From positions 310,001 through 374,000 of the forward strand of contig NZ_JAZGLW010000001.1 in assembly GCF_036409155.1 (NCBI RefSeq): a DNA stretch of 64,000 bases, read 5' to 3'. The translations under genes and the position numbers were made by a program. Shown here one piece after another: positions 1 to 8,295 of this stretch (its first letter is position 1; each line of letters begins with the position of its first letter). The notes beneath the pieces are model-generated. The model was not told where the DNA came from. It saw only the letters and a program-made list of their open reading frames with translations, and searched no databases. This DNA comes from Mycobacterium sp. 050128. GTDB lineage: Bacteria; Actinomycetota; Actinomycetes; Mycobacteriales; Mycobacteriaceae.

Positions 1-560
1 AACACTTCTGCCTGCGTCTCGGCTGCCCGTGTCGCCGAGGTCAAACCCAGGAAGCGCGCTCCCAGGAGTTCGGCCAGGGCGCCGTCGTCCTCTAGCCCTT
101 GCGCCTGCATGCTGCCGAGCAACAAGGTGTGCAACACCGACGATGCCTTCTGACTGGCCACGTCCGCGATGACGAGGATCTCCGCCGCGAGCTCCGACTC
201 GGTCATGCCCGCGGCGTCGGCCGCCAGGTCGATCCTCAGCGTCTTGCCGTCCATCAGCGCGGTCACCGACACGGTCTCGGGCGGGTTGGTCACCGTGGTC
301 CGCTCCCAGGAGAACTCGTCCTCCTCGGCGACGGTGTCCGCGGTATCGCCGGTGTCCGCGGGCAGCGTGTCGGTGGCACGCGGCTCGATCCCGCTCACGG
401 CGGGCTCGGCCGGCTCGTCGGCGGGCACGCCGTCAAAGGCCCACTCGTCGCTGGTCTGGTAGCCGGGCTCGTCGCCGAAGTCCAGCGCGGCGCTCCTGTC
501 GTGACCTGACTCGTGGCCGGGCTCGTCGCCGAAATCCAGCGCTGCGAAACTGTCTTTCAT
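1..560 (-). CDS. EspD/EspH-like ESX-1 secretion-associated protein (3' end outside window)
   Basis: Reading leftwards from an ATG at 560, this frame stays open for 186 codons to the window edge, so the C-terminus is missing. The N-terminal ~60 residues are acidic and hold two copies of an ALDFGDEPG motif. The core reads VTNPPETVSVTALMDG and later ESELAAEILVIADVASQKA, which closely match M. tuberculosis EspD (Rv3614c) and EspH (Rv3867). In those systems the small acidic EspD/EspH proteins support secretion or stability of EspA/EspC or EspE/EspF. It starts 20 nt after the EspC-like gene with an AGAAGGGA ribosome site, so it is the last visible gene of a four-gene esp operon. It cannot be assigned to EspD rather than EspH by eye. 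Confidence 0.85.
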   Translation of the reverse strand, partial: MKDSFAALDFGDEPGHESGHDRSAALDFGDEPGYQTSDEWAFDGVPADEPAEPAVSGIEPRATDTLPADTGDTADTVAEEDEFSWERTTVTNPPETVSVTALMDGKTLRIDLAADAAGMTESELAAEILVIADVASQKASSVLHTLLLGSMQAQGLEDDGALAELLGARFLGLTSATRAAETQAEV

Positions 561-580
561 AATCTCGTCGTCCCTTCTCA

Positions 581-895
581 TCAGCCGTGCAGCACTTGTT
601 GACCGAGAGCGTTACCGGTTTCTTCGTCGGTGGCGGAATAATTGGCGGCCGCCTGACGCAAATTCGCCGCCAGCGCCTCGGACACCGATTTCATCGTGTC
701 GCCCGTATATTTGCGGTCCCTGAGGAGCGCTTTCAGCGCTTGCGCTGTGTACCCACACAGGACCCCGTGGTCGTACCACAATTTGTCCGAGGTCCCCGCG
801 ACGTCCTGTGTCGCGTCCGCGATCTCTCCGGAGGCCCGGTCCTGCTGCTTCGCCAGGTCCTCGAGATAATTTGGTGTAACGCTTAAATCCGTCAT
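581..895 (-). CDS. EspC/EspF-like ESX-1 substrate
   Basis: The 104-residue product has the size and helix-turn-helix layout of EspC (Rv3615c, 103 aa) and EspF (Rv3865). The ESX export signal YxxxD is present near the C-terminus as YSATD at residues 86-90. An N-terminal TPNYLEDLAKQQD segment corresponds to the start of the EspC fold. Unlike the EspC sequence I remember, it carries one internal Cys (C47). A strong AAAGGAG ribosome site precedes the ATG at 895, and the gene begins 17 nt after the EspA-like gene. By family knowledge it should be co-secreted with its EspA/E partner through an ESX-1-type machine. No ESX core gene is visible in the window. Confidence 0.85.
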   Translation of the reverse strand: MTDLSVTPNYLEDLAKQQDRASGEIADATQDVAGTSDKLWYDHGVLCGYTAQALKALLRDRKYTGDTMKSVSEALAANLRQAAANYSATDEETGNALGQQVLHG

Positions 896-912
896 CGCTT
901 AATCTCCTTTTT

Positions 913-2073
913 CTAAACTCGCCCGACCGGGCTGGGCGCTGGTTGGATGCCATCGGCAGCGACGTCGACGGGCGCCCGCTCGGCCCCCTCGTCGCCCCCG
1001 GCCGCGCCGTGCTCCTTGGCGGGCACCGCCGGCTTGGCCGTCGACGTGACTTGACTAGCTACTCCGGCCCCTGTGGATGCCGGACTCGCCGCCTGGCTGA
1101 CTCCGGCAACCGGGTACGACCCGCGGGAGGTGGTCGGGGCGCTCGCCGTCACACCACCGCCGATGTTTTCGACGCGAGCGGCCGAGGGAGTCGCCGCCGG
1201 AGTGGCAAACGAAGCAGCCGACGGGCTCGCCGCCGCAGCGGCCCACGGGGTCGCCGCCGGAGCGGCAAAGGAAGCGGCCGTGCTGAGTGTTTCGAACTGG
1301 TCCACGGTGGACTTCGTCGTCGGTCCTACCTCCGCCGCACTCTTGCTGGTTGAGGTCAGGTCGGCGAGCGAGGCCGCTGCCCCGGCGCCTTCTGAACGAT
1401 ATGTCTCCCGGAGTTCGTGCAACTTGCCGGCATTATCCGACGAATCATCGGCCGTGCCCTTGACGATGGAGATGCTGGCCAAAACGGCGCACATTACCGC
1501 AGTCACTTGCGTTTTCAACGAAAGTGCTGGATTCGTTTTATAGACCATCGAGCAGATGGGGATCATGCAGGTGAGGCCCGTCTGTTCCCACCCGAGATTC
1601 AGGACGGCCCTTTTGACCTCTTTAGTCTCCTTCGCCAAGATGTCGTAAACATCGGCATCAAGTCCGGACATCGTCGCGGCCCGGGTCTTTTGCAGGTCAT
1701 TCTGCGTGTTGTAGTTGTCCGACCCATCGCCGGTCCATCCGCCCCAGTCCTCGGCGGTGGCGGCATCGAGCGATTGCCCGGCCGCCTCGAAGTCACCCTT
1801 CGCGGTCTTGAATTCCTTTCCGGTATCGGTGGCCTTCATGTAAAGCATCTGCAGGGACATGATGTAGAGGATCCCGTACCAGAGCACCTTCGTTTCTGCT
1901 TTGAAGGCCTCCTGGGTCTCCTTGTCACCTCGGTACCTTTTGGCCGCAAACGCGAGGAATCCGCCGGAGTTGACTAACCCCTGAGCACCTTTTTCGTAAT
2001 CGCCTTGGGTGAAAGCTGGAACAGAACCGAGAAATGCAAAGGGACCTTTTGCCCAATCCGATATTTCAGGCAT
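913..2073 (-). CDS. EspA/EspE-like ESX-1 substrate
   Basis: The 386-residue product is close to EspA (392 aa) and EspE (402 aa) in length. A WxG motif lies at W113-T114-G115, followed by SDNY as in EspA. The C-terminus has EGAERAPVDVAADG, very like the tails of EspA and EspE. Three cysteines (169, 174, 195) sit in a hydrophobic stretch; EspA dimerises through a single Cys, so the disulfide pattern may differ. Residues ~265-310 are low-complexity Ala/Pro/Ser, encoded by a 60-bp tandem repeat. A TAGGAGTG ribosome site supports the ATG at 2073. A 231-bp gap separates it from espB upstream, so it may have its own promoter. Confidence 0.82.
   Translation of the reverse strand: MPEISDWAKGPFAFLGSVPAFTQGDYEKGAQGLVNSGGFLAFAAKRYRGDKETQEAFKAETKVLWYGILYIMSLQMLYMKATDTGKEFKTAKGDFEAAGQSLDAATAEDWGGWTGDGSDNYNTQNDLQKTRAATMSGLDADVYDILAKETKEVKRAVLNLGWEQTGLTCMIPICSMVYKTNPALSLKTQVTAVMCAVLASISIVKGTADDSSDNAGKLHELRETYRSEGAGAAASLADLTSTSKSAAEVGPTTKSTVDQFETLSTAASFAAPAATPWAAAAASPSAASFATPAATPSAARVENIGGGVTASAPTTSRGSYPVAGVSQAASPASTGAGVASQVTSTAKPAVPAKEHGAAGGDEGAERAPVDVAADGIQPAPSPVGRV
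1187..1280. repeat. 60-bp-period tandem repeat inside the espA-like gene
   Basis: About 34 bp (tcgccgccggag.ggcaaa core) occurs at 1187-1220 and again at 1247-1280, exactly 60 bp apart, with a few substitutions. It encodes the repeated PAATP-containing segment of the EspA/E-like protein and keeps the frame, as expected for repeat-number variation in a disordered linker. Confidence 0.75.
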
Positions 2074-2304
2074 GAGCGCACACTCCTAATATCGCCGGTA
2101 TCGCATATTGGTAGTTGATGATCCTAGCAGCGTAACGATCCATCATGGTGCGCGAATTTTGTTCTACACCAGCGGTTTTGGCCGCGCAGCGCACGCACTT
2201 CACTGTGCCGATGCGGCGGGCACGAATTCTGTTCATCCGTGATTCTCCTCGATGCTTGTCAGGTATTAATTAACGGCGAGATTCATATTTCGTCCGTGGT
2301 CAAT

Positions 2305-3723
2305 TCAGCTGGCGGCGGGCATGGGGGCTTCCCCGCCGTCGGGAAGGTCGTTGCGCCGACGGTTTCCGATGACCGGTGCGGTCCATTGCCGGTCCTCGGT
2401 GTAGAGGGCTTCGTCCTCCTGCTGGACGCGTTTGCCCTTCTTCTCGTTCTGGTTTTGACCGCCGTGACCGCCCATCGGCATGCCACCGCCAGGGCCACCG
2501 CCGCCCATCGCACCGCGTCCGCCGGCGCCCATACCGAACAGACCCGCGGGAGGGGCCGCCCCGGTGGGCCGCGGCACCCCGTCGGGCTGAATCGGGGGCT
2601 GTAGCGGCATCGTCGGCATCCCGCCGCCGCTCACCGATGCCGGTTTGACTCCCGGCCCGGCCGACAACGGCGGGACTACCCCCGGGTACGCCGGAGGATC
2701 GGTCGGCGTCTCGTCGGTGGGGGTGTCGGCCGCGTTTGCCGCCGCCGCTCCGGCCCCACCGTGCCCGGCACCCGGGTCGGTCGGCAACGCGTCGGTGGGC
2801 TTGTTGCCGGACGGGTTGCCCGACGGCAGCCCACCGCCGCCGCCGGAGTCACCCGGCGCGCGAACGTAGGGCGGAGTCGCCGGATTTACCGGCGACAAAG
2901 GCATAGCCGACTTGTTCTGATATTCCTCCATCACCTCATCCGATTTTTCCTGCCATTTGATGTAATACTGCATATAGTCATTCCGGTATTCCGGGTACTT
3001 TTCATACATTGCTTCGAATTCGACGAGATAGCTGTACGTGATCAGCTTGTAGTCGTCCAAAATATGCTCCGACAGCGCCCAGCGCTGGGTCGATGCGAGA
3101 GCTTGGGCCTGGGCAATCATTGTCTGGCATAGGTCGGCCATTTGGTATACCCATTGCCGCTGCTGTTCCATTTCTTGCTCGAGCGCATAAGCCGCGTCGC
3201 CGTCATATGTGTCGAACGGGCGGAATCGGTCGACCGTTTCCAGCAGCGTTCTCTGGTAAGCGGTCCACGCCGCGGCAAAGTTGTCCAGCGAGGCGCCCCG
3301 GTCGGTCTGCTCGATCTCCCATGCTCGCTCTTTCAGGTCCTGGTATTCCGGGGGGAAGCTCTGCGCCGCCTGCGTGGTGGTGAGGACCACCTGGTCCAGG
3401 TCTTGGGCCGCGAAGTTGTACGACGCCGCCGACACGGACGTTTCGTTGTCCAGTGCGGTCGCGGCGTTCTCGTCGACCTCCTCGTAGGCCTTGGCCACTT
3501 GCCTGATGGTGTCGGCCAGTTTCGGCCATTCCCGTTCGATGCCCGTGCGCAGGAAGGTGCGCATGTTGTCGGCGGACAACCCGATCTGCTCGGTCGCCGA
3601 GATCGCCATTCGAAGTAGGCACGGTGCCTGGGCGTTTTCGGTGGGCAGCCCCGGCACTGGGGCCTCCACCTCGTCGGCGCGCTGCATCAATTCGTCGTAG
3701 TCGACCGTGAGCGTCGACGTCAT
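2305..3723 (-). CDS. EspB-like ESX-1 substrate
   Basis: The 472-residue product aligns along its length with EspB (Rv3881c, 460 aa). Matching blocks are LSADNMR near residue 49, AKAYEEVDENAATALDN at 77-93, QRQW near 188-191, a long Gly/Pro-rich linker, and a QQEDEALYTEDR tail. The export motif YxxxD is intact (Y80...D84). At the position of the EspB WxG (W-E-G) this protein has Y173-D174-G175, so the Trp is replaced. The ATG at 3723 is chosen because a GAGGAG site lies 9 nt upstream; a TTG at 3732 would touch that site. The gene diverges from a TetR gene with two palindromic operators between. In M. tuberculosis espB is not next to an espA/E-type gene. Confidence 0.88.
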   Translation of the reverse strand: MTSTLTVDYDELMQRADEVEAPVPGLPTENAQAPCLLRMAISATEQIGLSADNMRTFLRTGIEREWPKLADTIRQVAKAYEEVDENAATALDNETSVSAASYNFAAQDLDQVVLTTTQAAQSFPPEYQDLKERAWEIEQTDRGASLDNFAAAWTAYQRTLLETVDRFRPFDTYDGDAAYALEQEMEQQRQWVYQMADLCQTMIAQAQALASTQRWALSEHILDDYKLITYSYLVEFEAMYEKYPEYRNDYMQYYIKWQEKSDEVMEEYQNKSAMPLSPVNPATPPYVRAPGDSGGGGGLPSGNPSGNKPTDALPTDPGAGHGGAGAAAANAADTPTDETPTDPPAYPGVVPPLSAGPGVKPASVSGGGMPTMPLQPPIQPDGVPRPTGAAPPAGLFGMGAGGRGAMGGGGPGGGMPMGGHGGQNQNEKKGKRVQQEDEALYTEDRQWTAPVIGNRRRNDLPDGGEAPMPAAS

Positions 3724-3750
3724 GGGGACCAACTCCTCGGATCCGGAGCA

Positions 3751-3804
3751 CTGTAGTCAGGTGTCTACAGTGCGGTTGATGGTAGTGTAGACACGTGACT
3801 ACAC
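3751..3804. promoter_or_regulatory. Two palindromic TetR-type operators between espB-like and tetR
   Basis: CTGTAG-N8-CTACAG occupies 3751-3770 and GTGTAG-N8-CTACAC occupies 3785-3804. When the first is read on the minus strand the two 20-mers agree at 17 of 20 positions. Their centres are 34 bp apart, close to three helical turns. The second covers the GTG start of the regulator at 3795, and the first lies between the two start codons. Two matching palindromes in a divergent TetR intergenic region are typical of autoregulated TetR operators that also repress the neighbour, here the esp cluster. Confidence 0.8.
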
Positions 3805-4361
3805 CGAGTGCAAGCCCAGCAGGTGAGGTACCGACGGGACGTGATGAGGTCGTCGCCGCGATCCTCGAAAGCGCCGCGGACCTGTTCGCCGAACGCGGAC
3901 CGGCGGCCGCATCCATCCGCGATATCGCGGCCCGGGCGCGGGTCAACCACGGCCTCGTGTTCCGGCACTTCGGCAATAAAGAACAGCTGGTGGGTGCGGT
4001 GCTCAACCATGAGGCCGCAGCGCTGAGCAAGCTGATCGATGCCGGCGCGGAGTTGCCGGAGATCGCTACCGCCGGCACCCGCCAGCTGCGCATCCTCAGC
4101 CAGGCGCTACTCGACGGCTATCCGGTGGCTCAGCTACAGACGAGCTTTCCGGCCGCCGATCGTCTGCTCGACGAGGTACGACCCCTACACGACAACGACG
4201 ACGCGGCCCGGCTGGCCACCGCGCACGCCGTCGCCTTGCTGCTGGGCTGGCAGCTGTTCGAATCCTTCATCCGGTCGGCGTTCGGCCTGCAGGATTTGCC
4301 CGCCAACACGTTGCGCGACTCGATCTACGTGGAGATGGGACGGCTGACCGTCCCGCACTAA
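3795..4361 (+). CDS. TetR-family transcriptional regulator
   Basis: The 188-residue protein has a classical TetR N-terminal helix-turn-helix at about residues 20-65 (AADLFAERGPAAASIRDIAARARVNHGLVFRHFGNKEQL), shown here as separate blocks AADLFAERGPAAASI, RDIAARARVNHG and LVFRHFGNKEQL, followed by an all-helical ligand domain. The GTG start at 3795 lies inside the second palindrome upstream. It is divergent from the espB-like gene and its stop overlaps the convergent amiA1 stop by 4 bp. Position and operators suggest it represses itself and the esp operon. The ligand is unknown. Confidence 0.88.
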   Translation: MTTPSASPAGEVPTGRDEVVAAILESAADLFAERGPAAASIRDIAARARVNHGLVFRHFGNKEQLVGAVLNHEAAALSKLIDAGAELPEIATAGTRQLRILSQALLDGYPVAQLQTSFPAADRLLDEVRPLHDNDDAARLATAHAVALLLGWQLFESFIRSAFGLQDLPANTLRDSIYVEMGRLTVPH

Positions 4362-5536
4362 TCCCCGGGGGAAAGGGCCGACTGCTCGATGATGTTGACC
4401 ATCACTCGCAGTCCGACCCCGAGCGCGCGCTCGTCGAGATCGAAATTCGGCTGGTGCAGGTCCAGTTGCGGGCCCTCGCCCGGCCACACACCCAGTCGCG
4501 CCATCGCGCCGGGAATCTCCTCCAGATACCAGGAGAAGTCCTCGCCGCCGCCGGACTGCCGGGTGTCGGCCAGCGCGTCGGGGCCCACACCCTCGATCGC
4601 GTGGGTGAGGATGCGCGTCGAGACCTCCTCGTTGACCACCGGAGGCACGCCGCGCCGGTATTGCATCGTGTGTTCGATGTCCAGCGGCGCCAGCAGCGCA
4701 TCCACGGCCTGCCGGATGATCTCCTCCAGCTCGAGCCAGGTGTGCCGGCTGGCGGTGCGCACGGTGCCGGACAGCTGGCCGCTCTGCGGAATGGCGTTGG
4801 CGGCCACCCCGGCGTTGACCGCGCCCCACACCAGGACGGTGCCGTTGCGGGGGTCGAGGCGCCGCGACAGGACGCCGGGGACCCCGGTGATCAGCGTGCC
4901 GAGGCCGTAAACCAGGTCGGCGGTCAGGTGTGGCCGTGAGGTGTGCCCGCCCGGCGAATACAGCGTGATGTGGATGTGGTCGGCGGCCGAGGTGATCGGG
5001 CCCTGGCGGACCGCGACCTTGCCGACCTCGAGGCGGGGATCGCAATGCAACGCGAAGATCCGCGACACCCCGGTCAGCGCTCCGGCAGCGATCGCGTCGA
5101 TGGCGCCGCCGGGCATCAGTTCCTCGGCGGCCTGAAAGATCAACCGCACCCCGACCGGCAGTTCGGGCACCGACGCCAGCACCAGCGCGGTGCCCAGCAG
5201 GATCGCGGTGTGCGCGTCGTGCCCACAGGCGTGCGCGACGTTCGGCATCGTCGAGGCGTACGGCGCCCCGGTCCGCTCGGCCATCGGCAGTGCATCCATG
5301 TCGGCCCGCAGCGCGATCCTGGGCTCGTGTTCGGGCCCGAAATCACACGTCAGCCCGGTACCGCCGGGGAGCACCTTCGGGTTCAGACCCGCATCGGCCA
5401 ACCGCTCGGCGACGAACTGCGTGGTGGCGTACTCCTGCCGGCCCAGCTCCGGATAGCGGTGGATGTGCCGGCGCCACTCGACCATGTCGTCGTAGTGCGC
5501 GGCCAGCCAGGATTCGGCGTCGTCGACCAGGCTCAT
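4358..5536 (-). CDS. amiA1: M20-family amidohydrolase, AmiA1-like
   Basis: The 392-residue protein has the M20/amidohydrolase signature: RADMDALPM near residue 97, the metal motif ACGHDAH near 130, QAAEE near 162, and SPGGHTSRPH in the lid domain. It matches M. tuberculosis Rv3305c (389 aa) in length and in context, directly downstream of amiB1. These enzymes hydrolyse N-acyl or peptide-like amides with a two-metal centre; the substrate cannot be read from sequence. Its ATG overlaps the amiB1 stop by 4 nt, which indicates translational coupling. It meets the TetR gene tail to tail. Confidence 0.9.
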   Translation of the reverse strand: MSLVDDAESWLAAHYDDMVEWRRHIHRYPELGRQEYATTQFVAERLADAGLNPKVLPGGTGLTCDFGPEHEPRIALRADMDALPMAERTGAPYASTMPNVAHACGHDAHTAILLGTALVLASVPELPVGVRLIFQAAEELMPGGAIDAIAAGALTGVSRIFALHCDPRLEVGKVAVRQGPITSAADHIHITLYSPGGHTSRPHLTADLVYGLGTLITGVPGVLSRRLDPRNGTVLVWGAVNAGVAANAIPQSGQLSGTVRTASRHTWLELEEIIRQAVDALLAPLDIEHTMQYRRGVPPVVNEEVSTRILTHAIEGVGPDALADTRQSGGGEDFSWYLEEIPGAMARLGVWPGEGPQLDLHQPNFDLDERALGVGLRVMVNIIEQSALSPGD

Positions 5537-6720
5537 GTGGCCGCCCGACGTTGGACCCCGGCCAGCACCCGGTCACGCTCGGCGCTGTCCTGGGCGAGGT
5601 GGACAATCGTGCGCGCCAGCATCACCGCGCCCTCGACCACGGCGCGGTCGGCGCTCGGGCCGGCGGCGGCCGCGGCGAATGCGCGCTGATGCACTGTCGC
5701 GCCACCGGCGTCGACACCGATCACCGGGTGGATGCCCGGCAGCACCTGCGTGACGTTGCCCATGTCGGTGCTGCCCATCGGCAGCGCCATCTCGAATTCG
5801 GGCGACACCGGCTCCCGTCCGAGTCGGCGCATCTCTTCCCGGCAAATCTCGGCCAGCCATCGGTCGGGCTTGAGCTCGGCGTAAGCCGGTGACGGCGTGC
5901 TGATTTCGTATTCGCAGCCGGTGGCCAGGGCGCCTGCGGCAAAGCACGCAAACATCCTGCCCTCCAGCTCTGTCAACGAGTCCAGTTCGACCGCCCGCAT
6001 CGCGTACTGCAATGCAGCGTGGCCGGGGATGACGTTGACCGCCTGCCCGCCGATGGTGACGATCCCATGCACCAGCTGCCCGGGCGCCAGCTGCTGGCGC
6101 AGCACGCCGATCGCGACCTGCGCGACGGTGACGGCGTCGGCGGCGTTGACGCCCAGATGTGGGGCCACAGCGGCGTGCGATTCCTTGCCCCGGTAGTCGA
6201 CGGTCACTTCGGACAAGGCCAGCGAACGGGCGGCGGCGATATCGGTCGGCCCGGGGTGCAGCATCACCGCCGCCGCGACGTCGTCGAAGGTGCCGGCCTC
6301 CAGCAGCAGCGCCTTGCCCCCGCCGGCCTCCTCTGCGGGAGTGCCGACCAGGGCCACGGTCAGGCCGAGTTCGTCGGCCACCTCGGCCAGCGCCAGTGCC
6401 GTTCCGACCGCCGAGGCCGCGATGATGTTGTGGCCGCAGGCATGTCCGATCTCGGGCAGGGCGTCGTACTCGGCGCAGACCCCGATAACCAACGGTCCGC
6501 TGCCGAAGTCGGCGCGGAAGGCGGTGTCCAAACCGCCGGGGGCGCCGGTGACCTCGAAACCCCGCTCCGCGACCAGGGCCTGCGTTTTGGCGCAGCTACG
6601 GTGCTCGGCGAAGGCCAGCTCGGGCTCGGCGTGGATTGCGTGCGATAGCTCGACAAGATCGACGCCACGACGCCGCACCGCGTTCTCGACGCTGTCCAAT
6701 GCGGTGTTGGTGGGCATCAT
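5533..6720 (-). CDS. amiB1: M20-family amidohydrolase, AmiB1-like
   Basis: The 395-residue protein is an M20-family peptidase/amidohydrolase with GHACGHN as the first metal motif, TPAEEAGGGK around the catalytic Glu, and GSTDMGNVTQ near the C-terminal metal ligand. Length and neighbourhood fit M. tuberculosis Rv3306c (394 aa). It is paralogous to the downstream amiA1 and forms a two-gene operon with it. Two consecutive ATGs occur at 6720 and 6717. The substrate is uncertain; related bacterial enzymes cleave p-aminobenzoyl-glutamate or N-acyl amino acids. Confidence 0.88.
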   Translation of the reverse strand: MMPTNTALDSVENAVRRRGVDLVELSHAIHAEPELAFAEHRSCAKTQALVAERGFEVTGAPGGLDTAFRADFGSGPLVIGVCAEYDALPEIGHACGHNIIAASAVGTALALAEVADELGLTVALVGTPAEEAGGGKALLLEAGTFDDVAAAVMLHPGPTDIAAARSLALSEVTVDYRGKESHAAVAPHLGVNAADAVTVAQVAIGVLRQQLAPGQLVHGIVTIGGQAVNVIPGHAALQYAMRAVELDSLTELEGRMFACFAAGALATGCEYEISTPSPAYAELKPDRWLAEICREEMRRLGREPVSPEFEMALPMGSTDMGNVTQVLPGIHPVIGVDAGGATVHQRAFAAAAAGPSADRAVVEGAVMLARTIVHLAQDSAERDRVLAGVQRRAAT

Positions 6721-6767
6721 CGCAGTATCTCATCGAACGACGCCGCGGCTGACGGCCCCGACAGCGG

Positions 6768-7430
6768 CTACACCCGTCCGGCGATGAATCCCGCCGCCTG
6801 GCCGGGGTACGGCGGTGCCGAATAGTCATGGTGCGCGTCGCGGTCGCGACCGCCGACGACGCAGACCGGATCACCGGCGGCGCACAGGTCGATGGCACGG
6901 CCGGCGAATTCGCCCGCCGTCGACAGCGGGGTGTTGAACCGGTTGCCGGGATTGCCGAACACGGCGACCGCCCTGATCTTGTTGGCCAGGCCGGGGTCCA
7001 GCGCCGGGGCCGACCCGAACTCACCGACGGTGTTGCCCAGCGGCGGCACCCCCGCCAGCATCGAGACCGCGGCGGCGCCCTGCGAGAAGCCGCCCAGGAT
7101 CAGGTGGGTGGCCGGGCACTGGTCGGCCATCGCCGCGATGTGATCACGGGCGTCGTTGGCGCCGTCACCGGTCTGCAGGAAGTTGTAGCTGGCCGGATAG
7201 TTCACCGCGTAGTTGTCGAAGCTGCGCCCGCCCAGGGAGCCCTGCAGCGCACCGAAGAGCGCATCGCCCACCACACCCAGGCCGGGTGGCTCGTTGGTAC
7301 CCCGAGCGAAAATCAGCTGGACGTCCGGGCAGTCCGCCCTCGCCTTCGGTGCCGGACCACTGACGAGCGCGGCCAACGAGACCGCAACAGCAACAAGCGC
7401 GCCGACAACCGGCCACCTACCAAAACTCAT
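6768..7430 (-). CDS. Secreted cutinase-family serine esterase
   Basis: The 220-residue product starts with a signal peptide ending in a PAPKARA-D type cleavage site, so it should be exported. The mature part has ARGTNEPPG, the nucleophile motif GGFSQGA (GxSxG) and later AAGDPVC and HHDYS, which supply the catalytic Asp and His of the cutinase fold, with paired cysteines. Mycobacterial cutinase-like proteins act as esterases or lipases on lipid esters. The ATG at 7430 is preferred over the longer frame because it directly begins the signal peptide. It sits divergently 43 bp from deoD; M. tuberculosis has no cutinase at this site. Confidence 0.88.
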   Translation of the reverse strand: MSFGRWPVVGALVAVAVSLAALVSGPAPKARADCPDVQLIFARGTNEPPGLGVVGDALFGALQGSLGGRSFDNYAVNYPASYNFLQTGDGANDARDHIAAMADQCPATHLILGGFSQGAAAVSMLAGVPPLGNTVGEFGSAPALDPGLANKIRAVAVFGNPGNRFNTPLSTAGEFAGRAIDLCAAGDPVCVVGGRDRDAHHDYSAPPYPGQAAGFIAGRV

Positions 7431-7473
7431 GCGGGAGATCCTGACATATATAGCGAGGCTAAGCTCGCGGAGT

Positions 7474-8280
7474 GTGACCGACGTTGCATCCGAGAGTTCA
7501 CAACTCGCGCGGCGCGCGGCTAATTCCATCCGCGAGCAAACCGGGGTTGACGAGCACGATGTCGCGATCGTTCTCGGTTCGGGGTGGTCGCCGGCGATCG
7601 CGAAGCTGGGCTCCCCCGACGTCGTGCTACCCCAGGCCGAGATTCCCGGCTTCGCGCCGCCGCGCGCGGCCGGCCATCCCGGCGAGCTGTTGTCGATGCG
7701 CGTCGGCGAGCACCGGGTACTGGTGCTGGCCGGGCGCGTGCACGCCTATGAGGGCCACGACCTGAGCCATGTCGTGCACCCCGTGCGGGCGGCCTGTGCG
7801 GCCGGCGCCGGCATCGTGGTGCTGACCAACGCGGCCGGCGGATTGCGCACCGACCTGCGGGTCGGCCAGCCGGTGCTGATCAGCGATCACCTGAACCTGA
7901 CCGCGCGTTCGCCGTTGGTCGGCGCCCAGTTCGTGGATCTCACCGATGCCTACAGCCCGCGGCTGCGCGACCTCGCCCGCGACGCCGACCCCGAGCTGAC
8001 CGAAGGCGTGTACGCCGGCCTGCCCGGGCCGCACTACGAGACGCCGGCCGAGATCCGGATGCTGCGGACCCTGGGCGCCGACCTGGTCGGCATGTCGACG
8101 GTGCACGAAACGATCGCGGCGCGCGCGGCCGGTGCCGAGGTGCTGGGCATCTCGCTGGTGACCAACCTGGCGGCCGGGATCACCGGTGCTCCGCTGAGCC
8201 ACGCCGACGTGATGGCAGCCGGGGCGGCGTCGGCGGCCCGGATCGGCGCACTGCTGGCCTTGATCATCGAGCGGATTTAG
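7474..8280 (+). CDS. deoD: Purine nucleoside phosphorylase
   Basis: The 268-residue protein matches M. tuberculosis Rv3307 in length and sequence. Motifs include [51 protein letters not shown], the substrate-loop [12 protein letters not shown], and [12 protein letters not shown]. It catalyses phosphorolysis of inosine and guanosine to free base plus ribose-1-phosphate, and the next gene encodes a phosphopentomutase/phosphomannomutase-type enzyme that can act on the sugar phosphate. The GTG at 7474 is chosen because it gives the family length; the open frame runs further upstream through the divergent cutinase gene. Confidence 0.93.
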   Translation: MTDVASESSQLARRAANSIREQTGVDEHDVAIVLGSGWSPAIAKLGSPDVVLPQAEIPGFAPPRAAGHPGELLSMRVGEHRVLVLAGRVHAYEGHDLSHVVHPVRAACAAGAGIVVLTNAAGGLRTDLRVGQPVLISDHLNLTARSPLVGAQFVDLTDAYSPRLRDLARDADPELTEGVYAGLPGPHYETPAEIRMLRTLGADLVGMSTVHETIAARAAGAEVLGISLVTNLAAGITGAPLSHADVMAAGAASAARIGALLALIIERI

Positions 8281-8295
8281 CAGAATGGTCGTGTG

